Both the position numbers and the translations under genes were made by a program. A model generated the notes under the pieces. It saw only the letters and a program-made list of their open reading frames with translations, was not told where the DNA came from and did no database searches. A stretch of DNA of 64,000 bases. Origin: Thermococcus sp. (lineage in GTDB: Archaea; Methanobacteriota_B; Thermococci; Thermococcales; Thermococcaceae). The DNA is taken from assembly GCF_017656495.1 (NCBI RefSeq), contig NZ_JACDNS010000005.1, positions 1 through 64,000 of the forward strand, written 5' to 3'. Positions 56,161-64,000 of this stretch are shown here, one piece after another (within the stretch, counting starts at the first letter, position 1; the number at the start of each line of letters is the position of its first letter).

Positions 56161-56638
56161 CAGTGGAGGAAATTCTCTCTCTTGCAATCTTTTCTGCTGT
56201 TCTCCTTCTTATCTCATCTTCAACTTCTTCTGGTCTTCCGAAGAATATTGCCTCTGCTGGACACATTTCACTGCATGCGGGCTCTAGGCCGACCCTTCTT
56301 CTGTCAGCACACATGTCACACTTTGTGACGACCTTAAGTCTTGCTTCATAGCTTGGAGCACCGAAGGGACAAACGGCAAGGCACATCAGACAGCCAATAC
56401 ACTTCTTGGGGTCAATAATTACTGCACCATCGGTGTCCTTGTAGATAGCATTTGATGGACATACATTCATACATGGGGCTTTCTCACAGTGTCTACAGTT
56501 TATTGGAATTGGCAAACCGGATTCAGTGTAGTAAATTCTTATGTGCGGCTTTCCATGATGAATAAATTCACAAACGCTTTGACAAGTTTCACAGCCAATA
56601 CATAAGCTGTAATCAACGTGAAGAATTCTCCTTGCCAT
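56132..56638 (-). CDS. Four-cluster ferredoxin-type Fe-S protein (HycB/NuoI-like)
   Basis: A 168-residue electron-transfer protein with four cysteine groups: CIGCETCQSVC, CRHCEKAPCMNVCP, CIGCLMCLAVCPFG and CDMCADRRRVGLEPACSEMCP. This DMSO-reductase-beta/HycB layout holds up to four Fe4S4 clusters. A charged helix ends the protein. ATG 56638 follows GGAGGTGA. It is the last gene of the leftward cluster that faces the hydrogenase operon, so it probably passes electrons between the flavoprotein (56644-57699) and a partner. Confidence 0.92.
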   Translation of the reverse strand: MARRILHVDYSLCIGCETCQSVCEFIHHGKPHIRIYYTESGLPIPINCRHCEKAPCMNVCPSNAIYKDTDGAVIIDPKKCIGCLMCLAVCPFGAPSYEARLKVVTKCDMCADRRRVGLEPACSEMCPAEAIFFGRPEEVEDEIRRRTAEKIARERISSTVMESIGRIL

Positions 56639-56643
56639 TTTAA

Positions 56644-57699
56644 TCACCTCCCAAGAAGCCACATGTGCATGCTTTCAGCAGCTAGCAGTCCATCCAATAC
56701 AGCCCTACCAACCTTTGACGGTCCAATGACAACGTCACCAGCAGCAAATACCCCCTCTCTGCTTGTCATGTGTCTTGAGTCAACTACAATTCTGCCCTTC
56801 TTGTCAACAGCAATTCCAACATCTTCAGCAAAAGGTGGGGTGGGCCTTTGTCCAACTGCAAAGACTACGTAATCTACATCGATTTGGAAGTTTGAGCCTT
56901 CAATTGGAATTGGTCTCCTCCTTCCACTTTCGTCTGGCTCTCCGAGCTTACATTTTTGTAACTCAATAGCAATGACTTTTCCGTGCTCACCAATTATTCT
57001 CACAGGAACTGTAAGCTCGAGCCACTTAACCCCTCTCTGCTTAAGGAGGTTTATCTCATAAGCACCGGCAGGAGCTTCCCTTATGGTTCTTCTATAACTC
57101 ATGTAAACCTTCTCTGCTCCAAGAAGTAAGCTTTCCATAGCAGCATCTACAGCTGTGTGTCCGGCTCCCACTACCATGACTCTCTTTCCATCAATTGGGG
57201 GAACTTTATCCCAGCTCATGTGGCCGAGCTTTGCCGATTTGATTTTGAAGAGGTAGTCCAAAGCTGGGTAAACCCCGTCCAACTCAATACCCTCAATGTT
57301 TGGCATCCATGATTCCCAAGTCCCGGTAGCAATTAGAACGGCATCATATTTTTCAACTAATTCATTGAAGTTTACAATGTTCTCAACAAATTCATCTCCT
57401 TCCTCTTCACCGTTTCCAAAGGCAACTTTGGTTTTGGGGAAAAACTTGACCTCAAATACATTTTCAAGTTCCTCATACCCCTTTCTGACTCTGTAGATGG
57501 GTATTCTGAACTCTGGAATTCCAAAGAGCATTAACCCACCAGGCTCTGGTAGCTTGTCATACACATGGACTTCATGACCGTGGCAGACTAAGTAGCCCGC
57601 TGCACTTAATCCAGCTGGCCCTGCACCAATTATTGCGACTTTTTTCCCTGTTGGCTCAGGTTTTTCTCTACATAGGAAAGCGAACCTCATGCCTTTCAT
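56644..57699 (-). CDS. FAD-dependent NAD(P)H oxidoreductase, glutamate-synthase-beta-like
   Basis: A 351-residue flavoprotein. FAD Rossmann motif KKVAIIGAGPAGLSAAGYLVCHGHEVHVYDKLPEPGGLMLFGIPEFRI and NAD(P) motif KRVMVVGAGHTAVDAAMESLLLGAEKVYMSYRR are both clear. The ending GVFAAGDVVIGPSKVGRAVLDGLLAAESMHMWL is the second FAD site. It resembles GltD/NfnB but lacks their N-terminal Fe-S domain, which is instead provided by the separate ferredoxin genes on each side. ATG 57699 follows GGAGGTGA; a GTG at 57708 inside this SD was rejected. Probably couples NADPH to ferredoxin-type proteins. Confidence 0.93.
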   Translation of the reverse strand: MKGMRFAFLCREKPEPTGKKVAIIGAGPAGLSAAGYLVCHGHEVHVYDKLPEPGGLMLFGIPEFRIPIYRVRKGYEELENVFEVKFFPKTKVAFGNGEEEGDEFVENIVNFNELVEKYDAVLIATGTWESWMPNIEGIELDGVYPALDYLFKIKSAKLGHMSWDKVPPIDGKRVMVVGAGHTAVDAAMESLLLGAEKVYMSYRRTIREAPAGAYEINLLKQRGVKWLELTVPVRIIGEHGKVIAIELQKCKLGEPDESGRRRPIPIEGSNFQIDVDYVVFAVGQRPTPPFAEDVGIAVDKKGRIVVDSRHMTSREGVFAAGDVVIGPSKVGRAVLDGLLAAESMHMWLLGR

Positions 57700-57711
57700 T
57701 AAATTCACCTC

Positions 57712-58167
57712 CTAAATTAAATATCCTTCATATTTGTCAGATACAGAGGAAATCTTCTTCATCTTACATTCGTCACAGATAAACGCAAACTCAACTTTTT
57801 CACCCATTTTGAGTAGCTGTTGAGCATAATACTCAGCTTCTTTTTTAGTCCACATCATCTTTCTGCCGCATTCGAGGCAGTGAGCGTATTCAAATTCTAG
57901 GGTTATTTTGTCCGGTTTCCTCTCTATTGCCCTAGTTGGGCATACTTCATTGCACTCAAAGCTGCAGTTGCCACAGTTTTCAGGAGAAAAGTGTATTATT
58001 CTTTTGCTGTTGTCAACTACCTTGATGGCATCAAAAGGACATACATTTGCACATGCTGTGCATCCGATACATAGCTCAACTTTCAACATTTTCGCATCAC
58101 TTTGGGTAGTTGAGTATTGATTTGAGCTATAAGGCCCTTTTACGTCCAAATGAATACTTCTTGTCAT
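57712..58167 (-). CDS. Fe-S protein with ferredoxin and extra cysteine domains
   Basis: A 151-residue protein. The two N-terminal cluster motifs are CIGCTACANVCPFDA and CGNCSFECNEVCPTRA, followed by CLECGRKMMWT and CDECKMKK, a rubredoxin/zinc-like pair. ATG 58167 has no SD and lies about 25 nt downstream of a TATA box CTTTTATAACC (58187-58197 on the minus strand), so the mRNA is predicted leaderless. It is the first gene of the leftward three-gene cluster and is divergent from the hydrogenase operon. Confidence 0.9.
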   Translation of the reverse strand: MTRSIHLDVKGPYSSNQYSTTQSDAKMLKVELCIGCTACANVCPFDAIKVVDNSKRIIHFSPENCGNCSFECNEVCPTRAIERKPDKITLEFEYAHCLECGRKMMWTKKEAEYYAQQLLKMGEKVEFAFICDECKMKKISSVSDKYEGYLI

Positions 58168-58438
58168 TTTACATTTTTCAAAAGAGGTTATAAAAGCGTT
58201 TTTGAAACAAAGTTTTCTTAACCAAAGGTGTAATAGCCAATGGACAACAATGCACGTTGCACTGAATTTTTAACATTTGTAATATTTCCTTTTCAGCAAT
58301 TAAAAGCAAGCAAAAACTGTTTTGTATACTCACACTACTCAAGGTAAACAAATGCATTTTAACCTTTGGTTGGCAAATTAAGGATTTAGAAAGGCTTTTT
58401 TATACTACCATTAAGCCTTTCCGAAAGGAGGTACAAAA
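58168..58438. promoter_or_regulatory. Divergent regulatory region, Fe-S cluster / hydrogenase I
   Basis: The 311-bp gap between the leftward Fe-S gene and hydB holds two promoters. Leftward: element CACCTTTGGTT (58230-58220, read leftward) then TATA CTTTTATAACC (58197-58187). Rightward: element AACCTTTGGTT (58361-58371) then TATA gcttttttatac (58394-58405). Both elements are read in the direction of their promoter and lie about 23 bp upstream of the TATA box. AAC-n5-GTT matches the right part of the published SurR consensus GTTn3AACn5GTT; the left GTT is not present. No other gene was seen in the gap. Confidence 0.6.
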
Positions 58439-58483
58439 ATGAACATATGCATAATACTGTTCACAAGGAGGGGATGCTTATGA
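58439..58483 (+). CDS. 14-codon leader ORF upstream of hydB
   Basis: ATG 58439 is preceded by a strong AGGAGGT (58426-58432) at 6-nt spacing. It encodes [14 protein letters not shown] and ends at TGA 58481-58483, which overlaps the hydB ATG (58480) as ATGA. The second SD, AGGAGGGG, lies within the leader. The arrangement suggests translational coupling or a small regulatory peptide. It is too short to be certain; it could be a relic start. Confidence 0.5.
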   Translation: MNICIILFTRRGCL

Positions 58484-59583
58484 GATATGTAAAGTTGCCA
58501 CAGGAAAATGTCTATGAATTTCTTGAGCGTTTAAAAAACTTTGGTAAACTTTACGCCCCTGTAAAGATTTCAGAGAAGTTCTATGATTTTAGAGAAGTCG
58601 ATGATGTCAGGAAAATTGAATTCCATTACAACAGGACAATAATGCCGCCAAAGAAGTTCTTTTTCCTACCTAAGGAGACGATGTTCAAGTTCAGCATATC
58701 AAAAGCAGAGTACAATGAGGTTATTGAAAACGTTGAGCCTTTCGTGATTTTTGGATTACACGCATGTGATATCTTCGGACTGAAAGTAATGGACACTATA
58801 TATCTTGACGAATTCCCAGATAAGTACTACAAAGTTCGCAGAGAGAAGGGTATCATCATAGGAATAAGCTGTATGCCAGATGAATACTGCTTCTGTAACT
58901 TAAGAGAGACTGATTTTGCTGATGATGGATTTGATTTGTTCCTACACGAGCTTCCTGACGGATGGCTTGTCAGGGTTGGTACCCCAATGGGACACAGAAT
59001 TGTTGACAAGAACATAAAGCTCTTCGAAGAGGTCACAACTCAGGATATCTGTAACTTTAGAGAATTCGAAAAGAAGAGACATCAAGCTTTCAAGTATCAT
59101 GAAGACTGGGGTAACCTTCGCTATCTTCTCGAGCTTGAAATGGAGCATCCAATGTGGAATGAGCAGAGTGAGCTTTGTTTAGGCTGTGGGAACTGTAACT
59201 TAACTTGTCCAACATGTAGATGCTATGAGGTTCAAGACATCCCAAATCTTGATGGTGACACTGGTGTTAGAATTAGGAGATGGGACTCATGCCAGCTGAG
59301 AAGCCATGGCCTTGTGGCTGGAAACCACAACTTCAGACCAACTAAAAAGGATCGTTTCATGAATAGATACCTCTGTAAGAACTCTTACAATGAAAAACTG
59401 GGCATAAGTTATTGTGTTGGTTGTGGAAGATGTACCTACTTCTGTCCCGCTGGAATTAGCTTTGTTGATAATTTGAGAACAATTTTGGGATTAGAGGACA
59501 AATCTTGTCCACCCGAAATGAGTGAGGAGATTCCAAAGAGAGGATTTGCCTATGCAAGCAATATTAGAGGTGAAGAAATATGA
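58480..59583 (+). CDS. hydB: Cytosolic NiFe hydrogenase I, beta subunit
   Basis: A 367-residue Fe-S subunit, closely resembling the Pyrococcus furiosus hydrogenase I beta subunit. It relays electrons between the gamma and delta subunits. Cluster motifs [16 protein letters not shown] and [14 protein letters not shown] sit in the C-terminal half. The N-terminal half ([21 protein letters not shown]...[22 protein letters not shown]...CMPDEYCFC) belongs to the same family. ATG 58480 starts this conserved N-terminus with AGGAGG upstream; ATG 58474 and 58447 are in frame. First main gene of the four-gene operon. Confidence 0.96.
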   Translation: MRYVKLPQENVYEFLERLKNFGKLYAPVKISEKFYDFREVDDVRKIEFHYNRTIMPPKKFFFLPKETMFKFSISKAEYNEVIENVEPFVIFGLHACDIFGLKVMDTIYLDEFPDKYYKVRREKGIIIGISCMPDEYCFCNLRETDFADDGFDLFLHELPDGWLVRVGTPMGHRIVDKNIKLFEEVTTQDICNFREFEKKRHQAFKYHEDWGNLRYLLELEMEHPMWNEQSELCLGCGNCNLTCPTCRCYEVQDIPNLDGDTGVRIRRWDSCQLRSHGLVAGNHNFRPTKKDRFMNRYLCKNSYNEKLGISYCVGCGRCTYFCPAGISFVDNLRTILGLEDKSCPPEMSEEIPKRGFAYASNIRGEEI

Positions 59584-60455
59584 CGACGAGCACCCAAATT
59601 AACCGCAATGATAATCCATATGCCCTCGAGAAGGTCAAGGTATTAAAGGTTTACAAGCTTACAGAGAAGGAAAAGCTGTTCCTCTTCAGATTTGAAGACC
59701 CCGAGATAGCAGAGACTTGGACATTTAAGCCTGGTCAGTTTGTTCAGCTAACCATTCCAGGAGTTGGAGAAGTTCCAATCAGCATATGCTCCTCACCAAT
59801 GAGAAAAGGGTTCTTCGAGCTTTGTATAAGAAAAGCTGGAAGAGTTACAACAGTTGTTCACAGATTACAGCCTGGAGATACAGTTCTGGTTAGAGGACCA
59901 TATGGAAACGGGTTCCCTGTGGAAGAATGGGAAGGCATGGACTTGCTTTTGATAGCAGCCGGACTTGGTACTGCTCCCCTAAGGAGTGTCTTCCTTTACG
60001 CAATGGACAACAGATGGAAGTTTGGGAACATAACTTTCATTAACACCGCTCGTTATGGAAAGGACTTGCTCTTCTACAAAGAGCTTGAGGCAATGAAAGA
60101 TTTAGCTGAATCTGAAAATGTGAAGATTATTCAAAGCGTTACAAGAGACCCCGAATGGCCTGGACTAAAAGGTAGGCCTCAGAACTTCATTGTTGAAGCC
60201 AATACAAACCCAAAGAAGACAGCTGTTGCTATCTGTGGTCCACCAAGGATGTATAAGGCAGTCTTCGAATCCCTCATAAACTATGGTTACAGACCAGAGA
60301 ACATTTTCGTTACGTTGGAGAGGAGAATGAAGTGTGGAATTGGCAAATGCGGCCACTGCAACGTCGGAACGAGCACTTCTTGGAAATACATCTGTAAAGA
60401 TGGTCCAGTGTTTGGATACTTCGACATAATCTCAACACCGGGCTTACTTGACTGA
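59580..60455 (+). CDS. hydG: Cytosolic NiFe hydrogenase I, gamma subunit (NAD(P)H-FAD)
   Basis: A 291-residue ferredoxin-NADP-reductase-type subunit. It carries FAD ([25 protein letters not shown]), the NAD(P) domain ([35 protein letters not shown]), and a 2Fe-2S motif [13 protein letters not shown]...YICKDGPVF at the end. It exchanges electrons with NADPH. It overlaps hydB by 4 nt (ATGA). Its stop is followed by a GAGGTGAGG SD for hydD. Confidence 0.96.
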   Translation: MTTSTQINRNDNPYALEKVKVLKVYKLTEKEKLFLFRFEDPEIAETWTFKPGQFVQLTIPGVGEVPISICSSPMRKGFFELCIRKAGRVTTVVHRLQPGDTVLVRGPYGNGFPVEEWEGMDLLLIAAGLGTAPLRSVFLYAMDNRWKFGNITFINTARYGKDLLFYKELEAMKDLAESENVKIIQSVTRDPEWPGLKGRPQNFIVEANTNPKKTAVAICGPPRMYKAVFESLINYGYRPENIFVTLERRMKCGIGKCGHCNVGTSTSWKYICKDGPVFGYFDIISTPGLLD

Positions 60456-60465
60456 GGTGAGGGAA

Positions 60466-61257
60466 ATGGAAAACAGAAAAATTAGAATCGGATTTTACGC
60501 CCTCACATCATGCTACGGCTGTCAGCTGCAATTTGCCATGATGGACGAGATACTTCAGCTTATTGATAAAGCAAAAATCGAGTGCTGGTATATGTTGAGC
60601 AGAGATAGCAGTGAGGAGAGGGAAGTTGATATAGCGTTCATTGAAGGAAGTGTTTCAACAAAAGAAGAGATTGAGCTTGTTAAGAAAATTAGAGAAAAGG
60701 CAAAGATTGTAGTTGCCGTTGGTTCTTGTGCAGTTCATGGTGGAGTACAAAGCTGGGGCAAGGATAAAGAATTCGAGCAGCTTTGGAAGACAGTTTATGG
60801 TGATGGAAAGGTTAAATTTGAGCCAAAGATGGCAGAACCAGTTGAAAAATTCATAAAAGTTGACTACAAGCTCTATGGATGCCCACCAGAGAAGAAAGAC
60901 TTCCTCTATGCATTGGGAACATTCTTAGTGGGATCATGGCCAGAAGACATTGATTACCCAGTGTGTGTTGAGTGCAGACTGAAAGGCAACTCATGTATTC
61001 TCATCGAAAAGGGTGAGCCCTGTCTAGGCCCAGTTACAGTTGCGGGCTGTGATGCAAGATGTCCAGCTTATGGAATTGCTTGTATAGGCTGTAGAGGGGC
61101 AGTTGGTTATGATGTTGCATGGTTTGACTCACTGGCAAGGGAGTTCAAGAAGAAGGGGCTTAAGAAGAAGGAAATCCTTGATAGAATGAAGATTTTCAAC
61201 GCTCACAATCCAAAGCTTGAGGAAATGGTTAATAAAATCTTTGAGGAGGGTGAATGA
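60466..61257 (+). CDS. hydD: Cytosolic NiFe hydrogenase I, delta (small) subunit
   Basis: A 263-residue small subunit. The proximal cluster ligands appear in [24 protein letters not shown] and [15 protein letters not shown]. Further clusters are bound by [23 protein letters not shown] and [18 protein letters not shown]. It accepts electrons from the NiFe site. ATG 60466 follows GAGGTGAGG; upstream TTG/GTG codons lie within the end of hydG. The stop overlaps hydA ATGATG. Confidence 0.95.
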   Translation: MENRKIRIGFYALTSCYGCQLQFAMMDEILQLIDKAKIECWYMLSRDSSEEREVDIAFIEGSVSTKEEIELVKKIREKAKIVVAVGSCAVHGGVQSWGKDKEFEQLWKTVYGDGKVKFEPKMAEPVEKFIKVDYKLYGCPPEKKDFLYALGTFLVGSWPEDIDYPVCVECRLKGNSCILIEKGEPCLGPVTVAGCDARCPAYGIACIGCRGAVGYDVAWFDSLAREFKKKGLKKKEILDRMKIFNAHNPKLEEMVNKIFEEGE

Positions 61258-62537
61258 TGTATATCCCAATCACTATTGATCACATAGCGAGAGTTGAGGG
61301 CAAAGGTGGAGTAGAGATAGTCATAGACGACAGTGGAGTTAAAGAGGTAAAGCTCAACATTATCGAAGGGCCAAGATTCTTTGAGGCAATAACAGTTGGA
61401 AAGAAACTTGATGAAGCTTTGGCCGTTTATCCAAGAATCTGCTCCTTCTGCTCAGCTGCTCATAAGCTGACAGCCATTGAAGCCGCAGAGAAAGCCATTG
61501 GATTTACCCCAAGAGAAGAGATTCAAAAGATTAGGGAATTGCTCTACATAGGAGACATGATTGAAAGTCATGCACTGCACTTGTATCTCTTAGTCCTTCC
61601 GGATTATCTCGGCTACCCGGATCCACTCAGCATGATTGACAGGTATAAGAGGGAGATTGAATATGCACTGAAGCTTAAAAACATTGGCTCAAAGATCATG
61701 GATGTTCTCGGTTCAAGAGCAATTCACCAAGAGAATGCCATCTTGGGTGGTTTTGGGAAGCTTCCAAGCAGAGCACAGTTTGAAGAACTGAAGAGAGAGC
61801 TTAAAGAAATTCTCCCATTAGCCGAATATACAGTGGAGTTGTTTGCAAAGCTTGGGCAGTTCAGTGAAGTTGATGATAAGGAAAACGTCCACATGGCAGT
61901 TAAGCCGAGAGATGGAGTTTACGGCATCTATGGGGATTACATAAAAGTTAGCGATGGCTTTGAGTTTCCAGTGGAGGATTATAAGAAATGGATAGTTGAG
62001 AGAGTTGTTGAGCACAGCTTTGCAAAGCACAGCTTTTACAAGGAGAAGCCCTTCATGGTTGGTGCAATTTCAAGAATTGTGAACAATGCTGATCTGCTCT
62101 ATGGAAGGGCAAAGGGTCTTTATGAGAAGTACAAGGATTTATTCAGATATGACAACTGCTTTGCCAACAACCTTGCACAAGCTCTTGAGCTTGTTTACTT
62201 CACGGAGAAAGCCATCGATATAATTGACGAGATCTTAGCCAAATGGCCAATCAGAGAAAGAGACTCAGTTGAGATTAAGGACGGCTTTGGGATCAGCATC
62301 ACCGAAGCACCGAGAGGGCTGTTAGTCTACGCCCTTGAGGTCAAGGATGGAAGGGTCAGCTATGCTGACATAATAACACCAACTGCAATGAACTTGGCAA
62401 TAATGGAGAGACACGTCAGATTAATGGCAGAGAAACATTATCAAGACGACCCAGAAAGACTCAAGCTCCTTTCAGAGATGGTTGTCAGAGCTTTTGACCC
62501 ATGTATCTCCTGTTCGGTGCATGTCGTGAAGTTTTAA
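61254..62537 (+). CDS. hydA: Cytosolic NiFe hydrogenase I, alpha (catalytic large) subunit
   Basis: A 427-residue catalytic subunit holding the NiFe(CN)2CO centre. L1 motif [13 protein letters not shown] (RxCxxC) and L2 motif DPCISCSVH supply the four Cys ligands. Four residues, VVKF, follow the terminal His and are expected to be removed by the protease encoded just downstream. The enzyme reversibly produces or consumes H2 with NADPH. ATG 61254 or 61257 after GGAGGG are equivalent starts. A T-rich stretch (62538-62552) follows the stop but the maturation gene is only 32 nt away. Confidence 0.97.
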   Translation: MMYIPITIDHIARVEGKGGVEIVIDDSGVKEVKLNIIEGPRFFEAITVGKKLDEALAVYPRICSFCSAAHKLTAIEAAEKAIGFTPREEIQKIRELLYIGDMIESHALHLYLLVLPDYLGYPDPLSMIDRYKREIEYALKLKNIGSKIMDVLGSRAIHQENAILGGFGKLPSRAQFEELKRELKEILPLAEYTVELFAKLGQFSEVDDKENVHMAVKPRDGVYGIYGDYIKVSDGFEFPVEDYKKWIVERVVEHSFAKHSFYKEKPFMVGAISRIVNNADLLYGRAKGLYEKYKDLFRYDNCFANNLAQALELVYFTEKAIDIIDEILAKWPIRERDSVEIKDGFGISITEAPRGLLVYALEVKDGRVSYADIITPTAMNLAIMERHVRLMAEKHYQDDPERLKLLSEMVVRAFDPCISCSVHVVKF

Positions 62538-62569
62538 ATTTTTCTTTCTAAATTCTATTTGGTGATTTT

Positions 62570-63019
62570 ATGAGAACTCTCATCCTCGCTCTTGGCAACG
62601 AACTCATGAGAGATGACGGTGTTGGGCTTAAAATAGGGAGAATTTTAGCAGAAAAAGGGTATAATGTTCTTGAAGTTGGGACTGATATTTTCAAGCTCCA
62701 AAATTATTACAACGGAGAGGAGAGAATTGTGATAATTGATGCTATTCTGAGTGAAAAATTTGAGCCCGGAAAAATAATTCATCTGAAGGGCGAAGAAGTC
62801 TTTGAGAAGCTCAAAGCTGAGATAAGAAGTGCTCATTTCATGGGTGCAATTGACGGGCTAAAGCTGATGATGGTATTGGACGAAAGATTAGCAAAAGCAG
62901 AGATTCATTTTATAGGGATAGTTGCCAAAGAAGTTGAGCTGGGAATGAAATTAAGCAAAGAAGTTGAAAATGCTGTTCCTAAGGTTGTTGAGCTTATTGA
63001 GAAGATTGTTCGCTCTTGA
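62570..63019 (+). CDS. Hydrogenase maturation protease (HycI/FrxA type)
   Basis: A 149-residue endopeptidase, ALGNELMRDDGVGLKIGRIL at the N-terminus, with the conserved nickel-sensing Glu/Asp (GNELMRDDG), VIIDAI and SAHFMGAIDGLKLMM. It cleaves the C-terminal peptide of the large subunit after nickel insertion, most likely HydA's VVKF. It is placed 32 nt after hydA. The 3' end overlaps the convergent hypothetical gene by 26 nt. Confidence 0.93.
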   Translation: MRTLILALGNELMRDDGVGLKIGRILAEKGYNVLEVGTDIFKLQNYYNGEERIVIIDAILSEKFEPGKIIHLKGEEVFEKLKAEIRSAHFMGAIDGLKLMMVLDERLAKAEIHFIGIVAKEVELGMKLSKEVENAVPKVVELIEKIVRS

Positions 63020-63275
63020 ATTTATACTTCACCAAATATCTTCCCCTCTCAAACTCTTCCTCGCTTTCTAAAACTTCAACAGGCTCAATATTTAATCCAA
63101 AGTTCATGGCTTCCCACTTTATGTCTTCAAAGTAATCGTAAAGTCCGCAGGTTTTACAGAATGAACCGTTAAACTCAATGATAACTTCATCACCTTCAAC
63201 CTTAATAATTTTAGCCTGAGCTTCACTCCCATGATATTTATTAAACTCCTCGATAACTTTCTTTAGGATCTCCAT
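62994..63275 (-). CDS. Small CxxC protein next to the hydrogenase operon
   Basis: A 93-residue protein with a beta-hairpin and CxxC (KVEGDEVIIEFNGSFCKTCGLYDYFEDIKWEAMNFGL). The layout VIIEFNGSFCxxC...DYFED resembles NifU-C-terminal-like Fe-S scaffold domains, but only distantly; no family was assigned. ATG 63275 has AGGTGAGGG upstream. It overlaps the maturation-protease gene convergently by 26 nt. Confidence 0.8.
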   Translation of the reverse strand: MEILKKVIEEFNKYHGSEAQAKIIKVEGDEVIIEFNGSFCKTCGLYDYFEDIKWEAMNFGLNIEPVEVLESEEEFERGRYLVKYKFKSEQSSQ

Positions 63276-63368
63276 ACCCTCACCTTAATTGAGGTTTAAT
63301 TTTTCGATTTAAAAAGTTTATTAGACTAACCGAAGAGTTTAAAAATCAAACCCAAAGAGGTTAGTTCG

Positions 63369-64000
63369 ATGATAAGATTTGCCCAGAGAGAGTACACGGA
63401 CGAGGAGATTTACGAGATATTAGTTGATCCGGTTAGAGAGTGGTTTAGACGGAAGTTTGGAACATTCACACCCCCTCAGAGATATGCAGTTATTGAGATT
63501 CACAAAGGAGAAAATGTTCTTATTTCTTCACCAACGGGCAGCGGAAAAACTTTATCCGCTTTTCTTGCTGCTATAAACGAGCTTATTTTATTGGGAAAAG
63601 AGGGTAAGCTTGAGGATAAAATCTACGTTCTTTATGTTTCGCCCCTTAGAGCTTTGAACAACGACATTAGAAGGAACTTAGAGGAGCCCCTCAGAGAAAT
63701 TAGGGAGGTTGCTCAAGAGATGGGCTATGACTTGCCAGAGATAAGAGTAGCAGTGAGAACGAGCGATACTTCAAGCTATGAAAAGCAGAAGATGGTCAAA
63801 ACGCCACCTCACATTCTAATTACAACTCCAGAAAGCTTGGCCATAGCTTTAAACGCTCCAAAATTCAGCGAGAGGTTGAAAACCGTCAAATACGTTATAG
63901 TCGATGAAGTTCATGCACTGGCTGAAAACAAAAGGGGAACTCATTTAATGCTCAGCCTTGAAAGATTACAGAATTTAGCCGGCAATTTTGTTAGAATTGG
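63369..64000 (+). CDS. ATP-dependent helicase, Lhr type (3' end outside window)
   Basis: The first 210 codons of a DExH helicase, open to the window edge. It has [37 protein letters not shown] (Q-motif and Walker A), [14 protein letters not shown] (motif Ia), [13 protein letters not shown] and the DEVH box [18 protein letters not shown]. This pattern is typical of Lhr/Hel308-like SF2 helicases that unwind forked DNA or RNA-DNA hybrids. ATG 63369 follows GAGG; a TATA-like gtttaaaaat (about 63341-63350) is upstream. Only the N-terminal domain can be judged. Confidence 0.92.
   Translation, partial: MIRFAQREYTDEEIYEILVDPVREWFRRKFGTFTPPQRYAVIEIHKGENVLISSPTGSGKTLSAFLAAINELILLGKEGKLEDKIYVLYVSPLRALNNDIRRNLEEPLREIREVAQEMGYDLPEIRVAVRTSDTSSYEKQKMVKTPPHILITTPESLAIALNAPKFSERLKTVKYVIVDEVHALAENKRGTHLMLSLERLQNLAGNFVRI

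Noticed and set aside
1..64000. CRISPR arrays or complete insertion sequences
   Set aside because: No regularly spaced repeats and no transposase gene were seen when reading both strands.

Overview
This window comes from a hyperthermophilic euryarchaeon of the order Thermococcales, most likely a low-GC Thermococcus (Pyrococcus is less likely but cannot be excluded). The evidence is a cytosolic NiFe hydrogenase I operon (hydBGDA), an archaeal thermosome, RtcB with archease, TiaS, Bud32, archaeal S-adenosylmethionine synthetase and CTP-dependent riboflavin kinase. Ribosome binding sites are of the GGTG/GGAGG type, promoters are archaeal TATA boxes, and the only GC-rich islands in an AT-rich background are a tRNA and guide RNAs. 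Species was inferred from gene content, not from a database search.

Layout. 1-10 kb: a 5'-truncated tRNA-Ser, a DMT transporter, panB divergent from the archease-rtcB pair, a four-gene ABC-2 transporter operon with a large NEW3-type surface protein, a YbjQ-family protein and moaC. 10-23 kb: a probably frameshifted small membrane protein gene, a MutS-family ATPase, bud32, the thermosome gene, a three-hairpin H/ACA RNA, a cluster of two divergent adenylate-forming enzymes with a DUF835 membrane protein, an HD phosphohydrolase, an HTH regulator, an acetyltransferase and tiaS. 23-32 kb: a rhomboid-like protease, an AT-rich unknown membrane protein, an amidohydrolase, htpX with a Fap7-like kinase, a membrane glycosyltransferase with a small partner, and metK. 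32-40 kb: a second H/ACA RNA, a translin-endonuclease V-riboflavin kinase operon, a PRC-barrel protein, an RCK-DHH phosphoesterase, a large DUF2226-like protein, a C/D sRNA, another DMT transporter, a third H/ACA RNA, an HTH-CBS regulator and a second C/D sRNA.

40-56 kb is a cobamide (vitamin B12) salvage island. Its genes are cbiZ, a CobT-type transferase, btuF, cobQ/cbiP, cobY, cobS, a CobZ-type phosphatase, cbiB and a CobD-type aminotransferase. Together they would capture an imported corrinoid, remodel it to cobyric acid, rebuild the aminopropanol arm and attach a nucleotide loop. The island is interrupted by a secreted GH114-like lipoprotein, a radical SAM protein, a uracil-DNA-glycosylase-like protein, a DUF234 ATPase and a multiply frameshifted pseudogene. 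The transporter permease/ATPase (BtuCD) and the corrinoid adenosyltransferase were not seen here.

56-64 kb is redox metabolism. A leftward Fe-S/flavoprotein cluster diverges from the rightward hydrogenase I operon, which is followed by its maturation protease. The two promoters each carry a near-identical 11-bp palindromic element the same short distance upstream of their TATA boxes, which points to joint control. The window ends inside an Lhr-type helicase gene. No CRISPR array, complete insertion sequence, rRNA or replication origin was seen.
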